This document shows, in pieces, positions 12,201-24,148 of a DNA stretch of 64,000 nucleotides. This DNA comes from Lepturacanthus savala (Eukaryota; Chordata; Actinopteri; Scombriformes; Trichiuridae). A program made the position numbers and the translations under genes. The notes beneath the pieces are model-generated. The model was given only the letters and a program-made list of their open reading frames with translations. It did no database searches and was not told where the DNA came from. Position 1 is the stretch's first letter, and the number at the start of each line of letters is the position of its first letter. The DNA lies in contig CM060463.1 of NCBI GenBank assembly GCA_030544235.1, positions 13,705,190 to 13,769,189 of the forward strand. The letters are read 5' to 3'.

Positions 12201-14890
12201 CAAGTTTTTTTGTAATTCATTTTTGGGCCATTTCTATGCCATTTTTATTACCTGTCAATATTAGAGAGATGAGCCCTTATGTTGCAGTCAGGAGCTCATG
12301 TAAGTGAAGTGTAACATAATCAGTTTGGCTTTTGCTCTGTCTTCTGGCAGAATTGCGTTGGGAAAAAAGAGGCAGAATCAATTTTCAGTACTCAGTTTTC
12401 ATTCTGTGGTGCTGCGCCATGGATTGGTCTATGTGTGAGAAACAATGCATAAACATAAGCATTGACTAGAACGGCAGCGATCATCTCTGTCGAGTTATGT
12501 TCTGCACCCTATGGAAATGAGCCTCTAGCATAGTTAGGGGTTGTGAACTCCAAAAAGTTCTAATACAGTAGGTGACAATTCATAACATCCCTCCTGCTGA
12601 AACGCACCAATCAAAACACATGGCAGTAATTCCCCAATTGGTTGATTCATCTGATGCTGCTTGCGTACAAGTTACAAGCACATGGTTTTATGCTTCTCAC
12701 CAACTTTGCAATTGCACAGTACATCATTAGCTGCATCCATTAGCTAGCCGTCAGGTGAAAAATTAAAACACAGTTGCCCAGTGTTATGGAGCAGGGCTCA
12801 ACCCTGTAAGCAATCAAAAATCACAGTATTACTGTTCTACCCTTAGGCTTTACGTAACACGCAAAGAAGTGGCTCTGTGAGTAATATTTACTGCATTATG
12901 ATGGTGATGGCAGATTTGATAGATGCTGCCAAAAGTCCTACACAAAATATGTACATCATTTAAGAGTGAGACACTCAGTAGAAGCCTAAAGCTCAATGCC
13001 GTTCCCTGGTGTTGCATGCCGAGACTGGAATGAGTACAGATCTGGTCTAATAACCTGATGCATTATTTAGAACACTCTCAATACTACTGTGCATTTAGTG
13101 TAATGGGCTGTCAGGGCTGAATGGAATCACAGAGGACTGACTTCACTGATCAGTTGTTGTAAGGTAAATGGCTGTTTCCCTGCTGGTTCACAGTGAGTGA
13201 TGAGTGTAAATGCCTGCTGGGATTAGTTTGCCTACATGCACCAAATTACATCTTATGCTTTATGTAGCTAATATGTTACACCTGCTTAAAGGATTTTGTA
13301 TGATTTAAGCAGTTTAAGATACTGCACTTTTCTTGTTGGATTGTGGAGGTTATCTGTATATCGATTATGTGTCACGTTTCAAAATGTCAGCAGACCTCCA
13401 GAAGGTCTTATTTTCATAGTGTGGAACAGAATGACTAGTTTTTAATGTCCTCGGACAAGCATAATTTGCTGTTGTTTTTAAGGACACCGAACACTCACAG
13501 GACATCAAATTACTTAATTATAATTGTTTTATATGCCAGCTTGTGCAACAATTAATGCTACAAAAATCTAACATTTTTGATAAAGCCCATCCTAGAAATT
13601 GGGAACACGGGTGGGAAACTAAACAAAGATGTGTTGACTACTTCATAACATGAAGCTTAATTGTCCATACTGTCACCTTGCAAGTGGTTTAATCTGGAGA
13701 TGTGATGATTAGTTGATTAATTGACTGGTAGGATGGTAATTTGCAACTATTTTTATAATCTGTTCAATAAGAAAAATTCCAAATTTTGTTTGGTTCTAGC
13801 TTTTTAAATGTGACAATTTTCTGTCCTTGTAACAAAACAAATAGAAAAGAACACGTAGCTGCTTAATAACTTTGAATACCATTTTTTCACTGTTGCCTGT
13901 TATTTCATAAAGATTAATAGAGGAAATAATCATCAGCCCTGCCAAGGTCTTGCATAACAATTTTCCCACAAAATAAATTTTATTAAAGAACTATGACCCT
14001 AATAAAGCTGCAACTTCTGGGGTTGACCCAGGAAGCTTTGTACAAAACCCACTGATAGAAAAAAGTATTTTAATTGGATTATACAGTTTGCATTGAAAAG
14101 CTCCTGTAAATGTGTCTTTTATCATGTTGATTATAAAAAAAGAAAGAAAAACTCCAAATAGCCTGAGAGTCCCGGGCAGCAGGGTAACAACTCACTTTTG
14201 CCACATAGGGTGAATGTTTGAAATGTAAAACCTGTGCTTATACATATTACATCACCTGGATGGCAAGTGTTACCATATATTAAATAGCCTGGAAGCTTTA
14301 TATTGATGTAGCCATAGATAAACATTGTTGTGATTAGTCACGACAAGCCATGACATTTATTTTAATATGACTAATAATTTACCTTTTATAACTGTTTAAT
14401 TCTTAGCTGTCTATTTTTTTACCTTTGCTCAAATGTGTAGAGATGTGTGAAAGAGTGGGAGGGAGAGAAAGAAACAGAAGTTCCCAACAATCAGGCAAAA
14501 CAAGATAGTTTAGAACCACACCCTTGCCTATTCTGTCCCTAGAGGTATTGGTCATCAAAACAAAATAATGCTCTCAGAACCTTGCACAATCACAGTGCAG
14601 AGTTGAAATATTTTATCAATCACAATAAAAAAACACTTGCGCAACGTAAATGCAATCTGCTACATCATTTTTTCCTCCTTCTGTATCATGTGAAAATTGA
14701 CTTGTCTGCTTTGAGTTTTATCAACTGGCCGGAGCTCCCGGCTTCAGGAGCTCAGTGATGTGGCCAAGCGGTCTGAAGTGTTTTCCCATCAACCTACAAG
14801 TTTCTCTGTGGTCTGTTTATCAGAGTTCTGTTCATCCCATTTGCTGAATTCCCTCCACAAATATTTGCTGTTAGTTGCCGCTGCTTCCAG

Positions 14891-15036
14891 TTGTGTGTAG
14901 GCTTACTGTTTCGCTGTAGCATAACATCGTCGTATCAGATGCTTCTGGTCGTGGACTCGGAGCATGTGGTGCCATGAACCAAGACGTCAACATGCTGCAA
15001 ATGCTTGAGCCGCTGCTGTCCGCGATGCATGCAGCA
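14891..15036 (+). other. vdr: Candidate alternative leader exon of vdr
   Basis: A segment richer in G+C than its surroundings, flanked by possible acceptors (TTCCAG ending at 14890 or CTGTAG ending at 14928) and a strong donor (GCA then GTAAGG at 15037). It contains an ATG at 14974 with 21 open codons up to the donor. Spliced to 16081, that frame meets TGA at once, and this stop overlaps the vdr start as TGATG. It would therefore be a leader with an upstream ORF, not an N-terminal extension. Purely predicted. Confidence 0.3.
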
Positions 15037-16082
15037 GTAAGGCAATGGCTTGATGCTCTTTGCTTTCTTCTTTTGACCTTTCGTTTAAATAAGAACTTAA
15101 TGTCCTGTTAATAGGATTGGCCAGAAGCACAATTTAAAGGCGTACAGTTCACGTTCACAGTTGCACAGAGCAGAAAAACAAAAGAAATAAGAATACGGCT
15201 TTTGCATTTCCAGAAGGACTCTTTGTCTTTGTTAATTAGAAGTGAATAATTGAGTGATCTGTCAAAACATTTTAAATTATTCAGCTGGGCCCTTACCTCT
15301 CCGGCTGCTGATTTGTGAGTTTGTCGAGGTTTGTATCGGTTTAGTTACACACCCCTCCCTTCCCTCTTCTCTCCATCTCCTTCCATCATTTGCTCCGCTT
15401 TCACTCTGCAGTGGAAGCAAAGAAAACAGTAAGAAAGGAGCTTTGTGAAAAGGACAGTGATTGTTTGTTTATGAGGATGCTAGCCTTGCGGTGACATGCC
15501 TTTTTTCTCCCTCCCACGAGGCTGTTAAGTGAAATAGATACTCAGAGCACTATGTAATCAAATGTAACCCAGATCCAGCATTTTGGAGTGGAACAAGAGT
15601 TTTTCCACTCGATTCGTATGGCTCCAGTTCTTTGCCCCGGGACAAAACCACTGAAGTTGAGTTCACCTCCAAAGGCCAGACTGTGGACGTGGGTTTCTCC
15701 TGCAGGAAGGGACGTAGTTTGGTCGGCAGAGATGACAGGAGACGTGTCTGACCTGTCTGTGTAGGATTTTTAAAATCACCTTTCTTAGATGAAAACAGAT
15801 GGCAGACGAAACATGATCACTTTATTAAAAATATAATGATGAATTTTGTCTCCGATATCTTTCGCAACAGATCAACTACAGATAAAAATTCAAAATTAAA
15901 ATTCAGGAAAATATGCTTAATTGTACTTCAAATGTCCAAAGTTGACCGACCACGTCATTTTTTTTTTCTTTCTTTTTTTGTGCTCATTGCTGGGAAAATT
16001 ATTGAGTAAGATTGGATAACAAGGAGCTGGTTTCATTGTGTTTTTGTCTCTCCCTCTCCTGTTTTCCTCTCTCTACTTAGTG

Positions 16083-16228
16083 ATGGAGCCCACAGTTGTG
16101 AGTACGTCCACTCTGGCCCCGGATGAGTTCGATAGGAACATGCCTCGGATCTGCGGCGTGTGTGGCGACAAAGCCACCGGATTCCACTTTAACGCTATGA
16201 CCTGCGAGGGCTGCAAGGGATTTTTCAG
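16083..16228 (+). CDS. vdr: vdr coding exon 1: start and first zinc finger
   Basis: Encodes residues 1-48 plus two bases of Arg49. Acceptor AG is at 16079-16080 after a clear pyrimidine tract; donor GTACAC is at 16229. A short A/B region leads into FDRNMPRICGVCGDKATGF and the first zinc module, with the CEGCKG recognition helix that reads the hormone-response half-site. Confidence 0.97.
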
Positions 16229-19200
16229 GTACACAAACACATGCGCCAGTGTATAAAGTTAAAAACTATAAAATGGAAATTGACCTAGTTAGTACACATA
16301 GATTTATATATATTTATATATACACACACATTTAGTATATTTTTTTGTGGCCAGCACACTAGTTCATACCATTGACCAAGTTGTACACATGTATTCATAT
16401 AATACACAGGTCTGAACTGATATGAAGTGGCCACCCACACACTCATTCACATTATAATTGCCATCTGCAGTTATATAAGAACACATGCAAAAGTATTTCT
16501 AGCATTTGTGTTCACACTAATGCCCAGCAGCGGGTAGAGAGCTCCATACAATAGTTGAAGCCTGCCTACTCATTGATGCGCACAAGAGTTTCTAATTTAA
16601 CTAAAGAGAACACTAGAGCAAGTTGTTATTTTGTGAGTTTGTGTGTGTTTCACGTATCCGTCTATTTGCGCCTGTTCCTCCCGGCAGTGTATTTAAAGGG
16701 AGAGGATGAAATAGACGGATGTTTAATAATCTCCTTCCTTGTGCCTCAGCTGGCCCATGTTTGAACTCTCACCAAGCATGTGTGCCTATGTGTTTTTCCT
16801 CACAAATGTGTATAAATGTTCATACATGCATTGCCCATCACTGACTAAATCACTATGCTTTGCGTCACCTGTTGGCAAGACTGATCTTTTACCCCCGGAT
16901 TCCTTGGCACACATCCATATTTTTGCTGTTTCAGTTAACCCCAGACCCGAAGAACGAAAATATTTATCCAGTTCTACCCAGATTATTTATGCAGTACACT
17001 GTCAAAAGTGCCACACCGCTGCATCCAAAATCACATCCCTCGCACAAAGCTCTATTGTCAACACGGTTACAAACACTCACGACACACTTATGGAGCCATA
17101 ACTAGATTCATAGCTGGAGAAAATTCCTGAAATTTTACAACGTTTTCATGTTACAGCAAATCTTAGAGTCTTGTATAAATTGCAATATCTGTGTATTTCA
17201 ACAGGCCGTAACATGTGTATAATTCATTTAGGCGCAGTATGAAGCGCAAGGCGGCCTTCACGTGTCCCTTTAACGGCAGTTGCACCATCACCAAGGACAA
17301 CAGGCGCCACTGCCAGGCATGTCGGCTCAAGCGCTGTGTGGACATTGGCATGATGAAAGAGTGTAAGTATGACAGATGACCCTAATGTCTTCAGGGCATC
17401 ACTTTAACCTTACACTGTATGGTTGACTATCCAGCAGAGTAGATTTGAGTTGCTGATTATTAGAATCAACTATGCTATTAATTTGTATGAAATGCTTGTT
17501 TATGGATAATGAGGCCAGCAGTTTTTTGTAACTGCCCAACATTGCAGAATATGAATCAACCCTATGTCCAGACCTAATTCAAGGCTGTAATCACACTTAC
17601 ATGATTTACACAATTTACAACATTGAAATCTGTAAAATGGCATACTTAAAATCAATCTAGATTCTTTTTCTTAGATGGAAAGAAAAATGTACACAACTGC
17701 TGTTTGCAGTATTGGGGGCCTACTGTCCCTTCTGTAAATATTATGTAATATTTGGACTGGGGTCATGTATCTCTGGGTCTTTGCCTCCATTAGAGTGTTT
17801 ACGTGTTCTGTTTGAACTAGTGGAACCTCCCCACATTGTATACAGTGAGTATACTTCATCTGAAGTTTAAACACCTGCTGTTATGTACAATCTAGCGAGG
17901 CCTTTGCTTTCTACACAGTTTTGTTTATTTTTCATGGTCTGTAAATAGCAGGTACATCTTTCTTGTTTTCTTCTGATATCCGGATATTGTCTACAGGCTT
18001 CTTTTATGCAAAGGCCTTCCGTTTCCAGCTGAATGCCCCCCCCCCCTATAAGTGTTTCTGGGAATACCACAAGAGTGGTGGTAACAGCACTGCGATTTAC
18101 TGTACGTGAACAGGAGCCAGTTGACGCTACTGTTGCAAAAACAGCAGCATGTTGTTGAGACCCAGCTCTCTCTCTCTCCCCCTCTTTCCCCCTCTCTCTC
18201 CCTCTCTCTCCCTCTATCTCTCTCTCTGTCTGTGAGCTAATTCAGTGGCTAGAACAACAAGGAGTGAACAGAACAAAGACAATGTGCTCAGTTGTTCGGT
18301 GCAGCAGGGGTCTCCATATGGACCGGTCCCCTCCCATTCTTTTCCTCCAGAGAATAACAACCCCCCTGCCACCCAGCACCACATTGACATAGCGGTCATT
18401 GCAATGTAAAGTACACAAGTACACACTGAAGCGCTTTAGAAGCCGTGTTCCTTTGACAGATTGTAACGGTACACCTGAATTCTGTTATACTGACATATGC
18501 CTCTCTCTTTGTTTCATTAATGTGATTTTTATTAAAAAATAACACTTTCTCTCCTGCTTTGTCTCTTTACATTTGCACCCACACACACACACACACACAG
18601 TCATTCTGACAGATGAGGAAGTGCAGCGGAAGAAGGACCTGATTCAGCGGAGAAAGGATGAGGAGGCACAGCGCGAAGCAGAGAGGGAGGCACGGCGGCC
18701 CAGGCTTTCAGAGGATCAGAGTCAGGTCATCGCCACACTGGTGGAGGCGCACCACAAAACATATGATGACTCCTACTCTGACTTCTGCCGCTTCAGGGTT
18801 TGTGTCTCAATACCATGATGCCTGATATCAAATCAACAGTATCCAACATGACTTATAAAAAATATACCATGTTCTAGATTAAAAAAAAAACAGAAAGAGG
18901 GCAGATATTGTTATGATCGAGTGAAGATTAGTGTTAACAGTTTCAACTCTGTTTTATGACCGGAAGCCTTATTTTACACTAAGATGCTCACATTTTTTTT
19001 AATATTGTAGTTCCTCAAACCAAAACCTATTTCTGCTGCTGTTATGTTTTGCCTCATTTACACATGAACTTTCCACCCAGCAGTCCTTTAAACCATTTCT
19101 CCTTTGAGGTTCTGTGTTTGTTACCCTCTGGTATTTAATGTGATGTGGTTCATTCCCATCCCATCCACACAATTTTTTTTTATTTTATTTTGGCCATTTG

Positions 19201-22200
19201 TAATCTGAATAACGAACTACGCTATATTTTCATTTTGTTTAAAATGTAGAAAGTGTCCTTTTGCTTGGGGTCTCACCATATCCCCCTTTCACCTGTTTAG
19301 CCTCCTGTGCGTGAGGGCCCAGTGACGCGTAGCGCCAGTAGAGCTGCCTCTCTCCACTCACTATCTGATGCCTCCTCTGATTCTTTCAGTCACTCTCCAG
19401 GTAAGAAACACACAAAGCCTTCAAATGAATTGAATTTATTGCTATGAGGAATAACTAAATGGTGCACAGTTGCACTTTTGTAAGAATCCTCCTCAAACAA
19501 ATCATGGTCAATCATCCCTAATACTATAACTGACTATAAACATCTTAATTTGCATTAGAAAGTGATATTAGAAGGTAATTTGAGGACAATAAAAACAGCA
19601 AGAAAAATAATATTAAAAGAGCTAATACTTGACTTAAAACGGCCCTTTTTTTGTTTGCTTGCTTGTCTGTTGTTTTTATATAATCTGTTGCGATGCTTTC
19701 TCAGAATCCTGTGATTAACCTGTACCCTGTAGACACCTGACTCTTTCTAGTAAACATCAGTTCATTAATGCATCCATTACTAATTGAGGGAAAACAGTGA
19801 GGAACATGGTCCTGTGACCGCCAACACTCAGTGAAGACAAATGACTCAGAATAACCACAGCTAGCACCACACGCTTTACATGTTAGCACTGTCCTCTAAG
19901 CTTTTATCTCTATTAACCTGCCCCCCACATCTATTTTTTTCGATTTCTTCCCATTCCTGAGCATTTGTATTCATAGAAGTATGGTGCTGTGTTATGTGTA
20001 AACATGTCTTTCCATGTTTTTTGCTTCTTTGTGTCCTCTTCTCTTGTCTCTTTTCTGGTCTATTCATCCTTCTCACTACAGAGTCAGTAGACAACAAAAT
20101 GAACTTCAACAACCTGATGATGATGTACCAGGAGCACGGCAGCAGCCCTGACTCCAGTGAAGAGGAGGGCTCTAGCTTCTCCATGTTGCCCCACCTGGCT
20201 GACCTGGTGTCTTATAGCATCCAGAAGGTTATTGGCTTTGCAAAGATGATCCCTGGGTTCAGGTATGTGTGAGAGTGTGTCTGTGCATAGCATCTTTTTA
20301 AAAATGTTCAGTGTGTCACTCTGCATTAGTTGTTTATGACAACTGACCGCCATGACTGTCGACCCAGGGGGGGGGGAAATTGCCAATGCCTTGTCTGGAA
20401 TGTTTTATTCTTTTGGAAAAAAATCAGCACAATTAATTCCAATGCAATAATTACATGTTGCCAATTGCCGAGTCCTTATACTTAAGCTTTCAATCTGTAC
20501 TGGTTTGCATTAGAAGTTGAAGCTTGTAGCTGACAGCAAAATGTAGATGTACTGACAGAACATTCCCTATTTGTACGCACGTATTCTTTATTTACATGTC
20601 TCCGAAGGACTTTTTATCTACTTGTTTTCTACTTGAGTCAATTGTGCCACAGTAATGCCTCTGGTCTAAAGGCCATAGATTACTGATAGACGTATATCAC
20701 TAGTAGCTTGTGGAAAAACCTTAGTTTAGAGCAGTGTTTGTGTTGTGTTGTTCCTTTGCTGGCCTAGGTTATTCATTTGCCATGGTCATGTTGTTCGTGT
20801 AAAGTACGGCACGTAATTATGTCAGTGGGTGATTGATTGCCTAACCTCAGAGGAGGTTCTAATGCTCTGCAGTCACCTGTCTGTCGCACATGCACACCCT
20901 GGGGTTGTCTTTAGGATGAATGCACATACTTTTACAATGAGCACATGACAGGCCTACTACAGAGAAGAATGCTTTTAGTTTGAAAGTCTGAATGGTTCAA
21001 AATGATTAAGAAATCATAATATCTGTCCTGATCAGGAACATCTTGCCTGATTAGTGTAGAGTGGAACATAATTGATAATTGTATCTATTTTTTCCAAGCT
21101 GTTGCTTTGTGTATGCATGCTATGTGGTTTTTTTTGTATTTTTATGTGTATTTTATCTGTACTCTGCAAGACAGCTATTATATCAGCTTTGAGCCCATGA
21201 CGAATTTCCACTTGAAGGCAATAACGTATATTCTAAATATGGCAGTGGAAGACACAAGCCAGCACATTATTTGTGACTAAAAGCAACATTATGACGGCTG
21301 GCTGGAGCTTTTTCCTTGTTTCTTTGCCACTTCATGAACATCGGCACCTCTTGTCTTAGACCTTTTGACAGCAAGAAATGTTCGGTGTCTTAAAGGTGAC
21401 CTCTAAGTTGAGGATAAAACAAGTCCAGGCCTGTATTTCCTGAAAGTTGTCATTCCCACTGGCAGCGGGTGATGAATGTGGTTGGATTACCTTTGGAATG
21501 TTTGTCCACTTGTGATCTTCCCTCTTAAGCCCTGAAAAACACCCCAGACCTCCCCCAAAGAGTTGAAGGTTTAAGCTCATGTCTCCTGCTGGTCCAGTAG
21601 TTTCACTCATGAACATTTAAACACATTTCATGACACGACTCGATGCAGGATTTTATCTGTGATAACGATGCTGCTTTAAAACGTCATTAGTTCCAGTAAT
21701 ATGTATCACCTGATTGTTCTGTAGCGGGTAACTCATCACAACAAGAAGAAATTGACATAAAGTAACAGTTGGATGTTTTTGTTTTTCCTGTGCACCGCAT
21801 ACCTGATAAAATGTGCCTGAACCTTGAACCCATAGTCAGTAAATCACTGATAAGCGTTATCCTTTGAAATTAAAGATACAACCAAGAAATGTGCATCAGT
21901 TTCCCATAATGTTTAACATACTCAACACTAAGTATTTAGATTAGTTGAGAGTTTCGTTATTTGATTCAAGAGTTTACTATTTGCGGCACACAGATGTATA
22001 AGGTGATTTCTTTCTCTGCAGGGAGCTGACTGCGGAGGACCAGATTGCGTTGCTCAAGTCCAGCGCGATTGAGGTGATCATGCTGCGCTCAAATCAGAGC
22101 TTCAACCTGGAAGACATGTCCTGGAGTTGTGGCGCACCTGACTTTAAATACCAGATCAGTGACGTCACTAAAGGTCAGTCTAAAAGCTGCCACATCTACA

Positions 22201-24148
22201 GCGACTGCTGTGCTTCAGCTGATAGTCAAAGAAAAGACATGCGTGTTGCACATGAACAATTCTCTTCTCGAGCCTGAAGGAAGGAACCCAGCGTAAAGGA
22301 GGTGACTGGATCATTAGTGTGGGAGTCTAGATTAGTTACCGGCAGTGGCCTGTATACACGCCCATAAGCAAAGGACACTAATGCGCATATTTCTGCAAAA
22401 TCAGCCCTACATATCCGCAGAGGCAGCTGCCCCTGTAGGCATGACTTTCATTTGCCTTTCAAACAAAACCCCTTTTTCTTAGATCAACCAAAGAATGTCA
22501 CTCCTGACGTGCTCACCGTACAAAACAACCACTGTCTGATCCAGGAGATCCAGCTCTGTTGTGCTCTTCTTAAAATATCACTCACATAGCTGATCTGAAA
22601 AAGGAGGACTAGGAGAAATAAAGAAGAGCTTTTTTTTCATGCAGCAATAAATAGTACATGATTTTAGTATAAACATGTTTTTCTAGTGTTTTTCTTTTTT
22701 AAACCAAACGTTTTCAAATCATATCTTTAAACTGTGTTTTACATATATTGTCATAAGTAAGAATGTTAAGGTACGTAAAGTGCAGGATAGAAATAAGCAA
22801 CTTATTAAATTCTAAAACAATTGAATAATTAATTTGAAAGATTGTTTGACAAAGCATTTGGTTTGCGTTTGAATGGGCAGCTCCAGCTGTAAACTGAGAA
22901 AATCAACATAATCATTAGGCTATAAACAGTGGACACTTTTAAACACTATTTGCATGGCTTTTCATTTACGCTTCCACATAAAATAAAACCTCACACGGTT
23001 CTAGTTTCTCATGAGTACAAATGAGAATGTGGAGCATACAATCCATCCAGACAAATCCTCACCGGAGATGATTCCAGCTGCTGTGATGTATATGGAGCTG
23101 GTTGTGAGAGCTGACAGACAGTAATAATGTGTTGTATCACCTGTAGCGGGCCACAAACTGGAGCTGCTGGAGCCACTGGTGAAATTCCAGGTGGGCCTGA
23201 AGAAGCTCAACCTGCACGAGGAGGAACATGTGCTGCTGATGGCCATCTGCTTGCTTTCTCCAGGTACTGACTGTGGAGGAGGAAACATGCAGAGGGTCAT
23301 CATGAATTATTTATGAGGGATCTAGTTTACACCCCCCCCCCCCCCAAAAAAAAAAAAAAAAAATGTGTTCATTATGATTTTTTTTGTGGCCAAAGACCAA
23401 CTTATATTTTGAAAATTTAAACTTCTGTGAATATTCATATGACTGTTGCCAAGCATCGATCAGCATAAATCACATTGAAACTCAGGATTTATAGCTGCTT
23501 GAAGGGTCTCATATCTCGTGTGAGTTTGCCTTTATGCAAAGACACATTGACGCATTCATGCATACTGTATGCATTTTCAGGCCATATAGTACATATATTA
23601 TGCATGTATAGTCATGCAAGCAAGAAAGCATGTGTAACTAAGTGGATATTTGCATCCCTTTGTGTATATGAGGCAATCCATTAACTTTGCATAGATGTGC
23701 TCTCCTTATTCTAAAATTAGCCAACCACATGACCAGAATGGTAGAAATACAAAGATAATGCAACTTTCATAAACCCAAACATTGTAATCCGCTTTCCAAC
23801 AAGATTTCAGTTAATTAACAATATTTCTGTTGCTGTATAATTTGTGTAAAAACTTTGTGCCTGTCCTCCTCCTCCTCCTCCTCCCCTCCTGCAGACCGCC
23901 CTGGTGTGCAGGACCACGCACGGATCGAGGCCCTCCAAGACCGTCTGTCAGAGACCCTGCAGGCCTACATCCAGCTCCACCACCCAGGCGGACGACTGCT
24001 CTACGCCAAGATGATCCAGAAGCTGGCCGACCTGCGCAGCCTCAACGAGGAGCACTCCAAGCAGTACCGCTCCCTCTCCTTCCAGCCGGAGCACAGCATG
24101 CAGCTCACCCCGCTGGTGCTGGAGGTGTTTGGCAGCGAGGTCTCCTAG
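16083..24148 (+). CDS. vdr: Vitamin D receptor, complete, 8 coding exons
   Basis: Joined exons 16083-16228, 17232-17362, 18601-18797, 19301-19400, 20082-20262, 22022-22173, 23147-23263 and 23895-24148 encode 425 residues (human VDR is 427). All introns are GT-AG and every phase fits. VDR (NR1I1) is the nuclear receptor for 1,25-dihydroxyvitamin D3; it pairs with RXR on DR3-type elements to control calcium, bone and xenobiotic genes. Zinc-finger cysteines are at 24, 27, 41, 44, 60, 66, 76 and 79, and the P-box is CEGCKG (41-46). Ligand contacts known from human VDR are present: Tyr147 (human Tyr143), Ser237, Arg274, Ser278, His305 and His395 (human His397). The C-terminal helix PLVLEVFGSEVS keeps the AF-2 glutamate. 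The coding exon begins two bases before the ATG. Teleosts have two copies, vdra and vdrb; the short N-terminus and hinge look more vdrb-like from memory, but this is not settled. Confidence 0.97.
16229..17231 (+). other. vdr intron, no other feature seen
   Basis: AT-rich intron between the two zinc-finger exons. It contains only short TA/CA runs near 16305-16335. No exon-like or transposon-like segment was recognised. Confidence 0.6.
17232..17362 (+). CDS. vdr: vdr coding exon 2: second zinc finger
   Basis: Starts with the last base of Arg49 and ends with the first base of Phe93; donor GTAAGT at 17363. Encodes RSMKRKAAFTCPFNG onward through the second zinc module (Cys60, 66, 76, 79) and the basic RLKRCVDIGMMKE segment. 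Split zinc fingers on two exons are typical of nuclear receptor genes. It is almost identical to other vertebrate VDRs. Confidence 0.97.
17363..18600 (+). other. vdr intron with CT tract and CA repeat at its end
   Basis: Intron with a C run (18036-18046), a long CT-rich tract (about 18166-18235), and at its very end nine AC repeats (18581-18598) that run straight into the acceptor AG (18599-18600). A pyrimidine-rich stretch lies further back at about 18545-18570. Confidence 0.75.
18601..18797 (+). CDS. vdr: vdr coding exon 3: hinge and helix 1
   Basis: Residues 93-158. Begins FILTDEEVQRKK, the conserved C-terminal extension of the DNA-binding domain, then a charged, Arg/Glu-rich hinge helix. 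It ends in HHKTYDDSYSDFCRFR, start of the ligand-binding domain (Tyr147 corresponds to human Tyr143). The donor is GTTTGT, weaker than the others. The 197-nt length means that skipping this exon would shift the frame. Confidence 0.95.
18798..19300 (+). other. vdr intron, nothing else seen
   Basis: Short AT-rich intron with no recognised element. Acceptor CTGTTTAG at 19300. Confidence 0.6.
19301..19400 (+). CDS. vdr: vdr coding exon 4: Ser-rich insertion region
   Basis: Residues 159-191 plus one base of Glu192. Encodes PPVREGPVTRSASRAASLHS and a further Ser/Asp-rich run, part of the flexible insertion between helices 1 and 3 that is special to VDR. RSAS and RAAS (Ser171, Ser175) fit an R-x-x-S basophilic kinase pattern; human VDR has a reported PKA site (Ser182) in the equivalent loop. 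The pattern is seen; phosphorylation is inferred. The 100-nt length means skipping would shift the frame. Confidence 0.94.
19401..20081 (+). other. vdr intron, nothing else seen
   Basis: AT-rich intron without a recognised element; good donor GTAAGA and acceptor ACAG. Confidence 0.6.
20082..20262 (+). CDS. vdr: vdr coding exon 5: insertion end and helix 3
   Basis: Residues 192-252 (ends shared with neighbours). A variable acidic stretch (DSSEEEG, a CK2-like pattern around Ser216-217) is followed by the invariant SMLPHLADLVSYSIQKVIGF helix-3 region. That region holds Ser237, which contacts the 1-alpha hydroxyl of the hormone in human VDR, and the coactivator-groove lysine of VIGFAK. Confidence 0.96.
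20263..22021 (+). other. vdr intron, nothing else seen
   Basis: The longest intron within the coding part, about 1.76 kb. No exon-like, repeat or transposon feature was recognised apart from a G run at 20367-20375. Confidence 0.55.
22022..22173 (+). CDS. vdr: vdr coding exon 6: helices 4-5 and beta sheet
   Basis: Residues 252-302 plus one base. Contains ELTAEDQIALLKSSAIEVIM and LRSNQSF, with Arg274 and Ser278 at the same numbers as in human VDR; both contact the A-ring of the hormone. MSWSCG keeps the tryptophan that lines the pocket. Confidence 0.97.
22174..23146 (+). other. vdr intron, nothing else seen
   Basis: AT-rich intron of about 1 kb with acceptor CCTGTAG. No additional feature recognised. 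Confidence 0.55.
23147..23263 (+). CDS. vdr: vdr coding exon 7: helices 6-8
   Basis: Residues 303-341 plus one base. AGHKLELLEPLVKF places His305, a 25-hydroxyl contact, in the position known from human VDR. LNLHEEEHVLLMAICLLSP follows. Acceptor at 23145-23146, donor GTACTG at 23264. Confidence 0.97.
23264..23894 (+). other. vdr intron with homopolymer C/A junction
   Basis: Contains 14 C followed by 18 A at 23332-23363, a spot prone to assembly and sequencing error. The acceptor is preceded by a CTC-repeat pyrimidine tract (about 23868-23890). Confidence 0.65.
23895..24148 (+). CDS. vdr: vdr coding exon 8: helices 9-12 and stop
   Basis: Residues 342-425 and TAG at 24146-24148. Includes DRPGVQDHARIEALQDRL, the RXR-dimer helix (KMIQKLADLRSLNEEHSKQY) with His395 for the 25-hydroxyl, and the terminal AF-2 helix LTPLVLEVFGSEVS. 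The base composition is strikingly GC-rich compared with flanking intron and UTR, as expected for conserved coding sequence. Confidence 0.97.

Larger units (their letters stand above)
1981..16080 (+). other. vdr: Long 5' intron(s) of vdr
   Basis: About 14 kb of mostly AT-rich, non-coding DNA between the putative leader exon and the first coding exon. It contains the tandem duplication 2468-6250, a G-rich quadruplex-like run at 6557-6575, long T runs at 10029-10044 and 10407-10427, small perfect hairpins at 11871-11900 and 11948-11971, and a candidate extra exon ending at 15036. Outside these I see no gene or recognised element. Confidence 0.6.

Noticed and set aside
15412..15428. 17-base micro-exon between CTCTGCAG and GTAAGA
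   Set aside because: Both sites look usable, but so short an exon cannot be supported without transcript data and it has no coding meaning.
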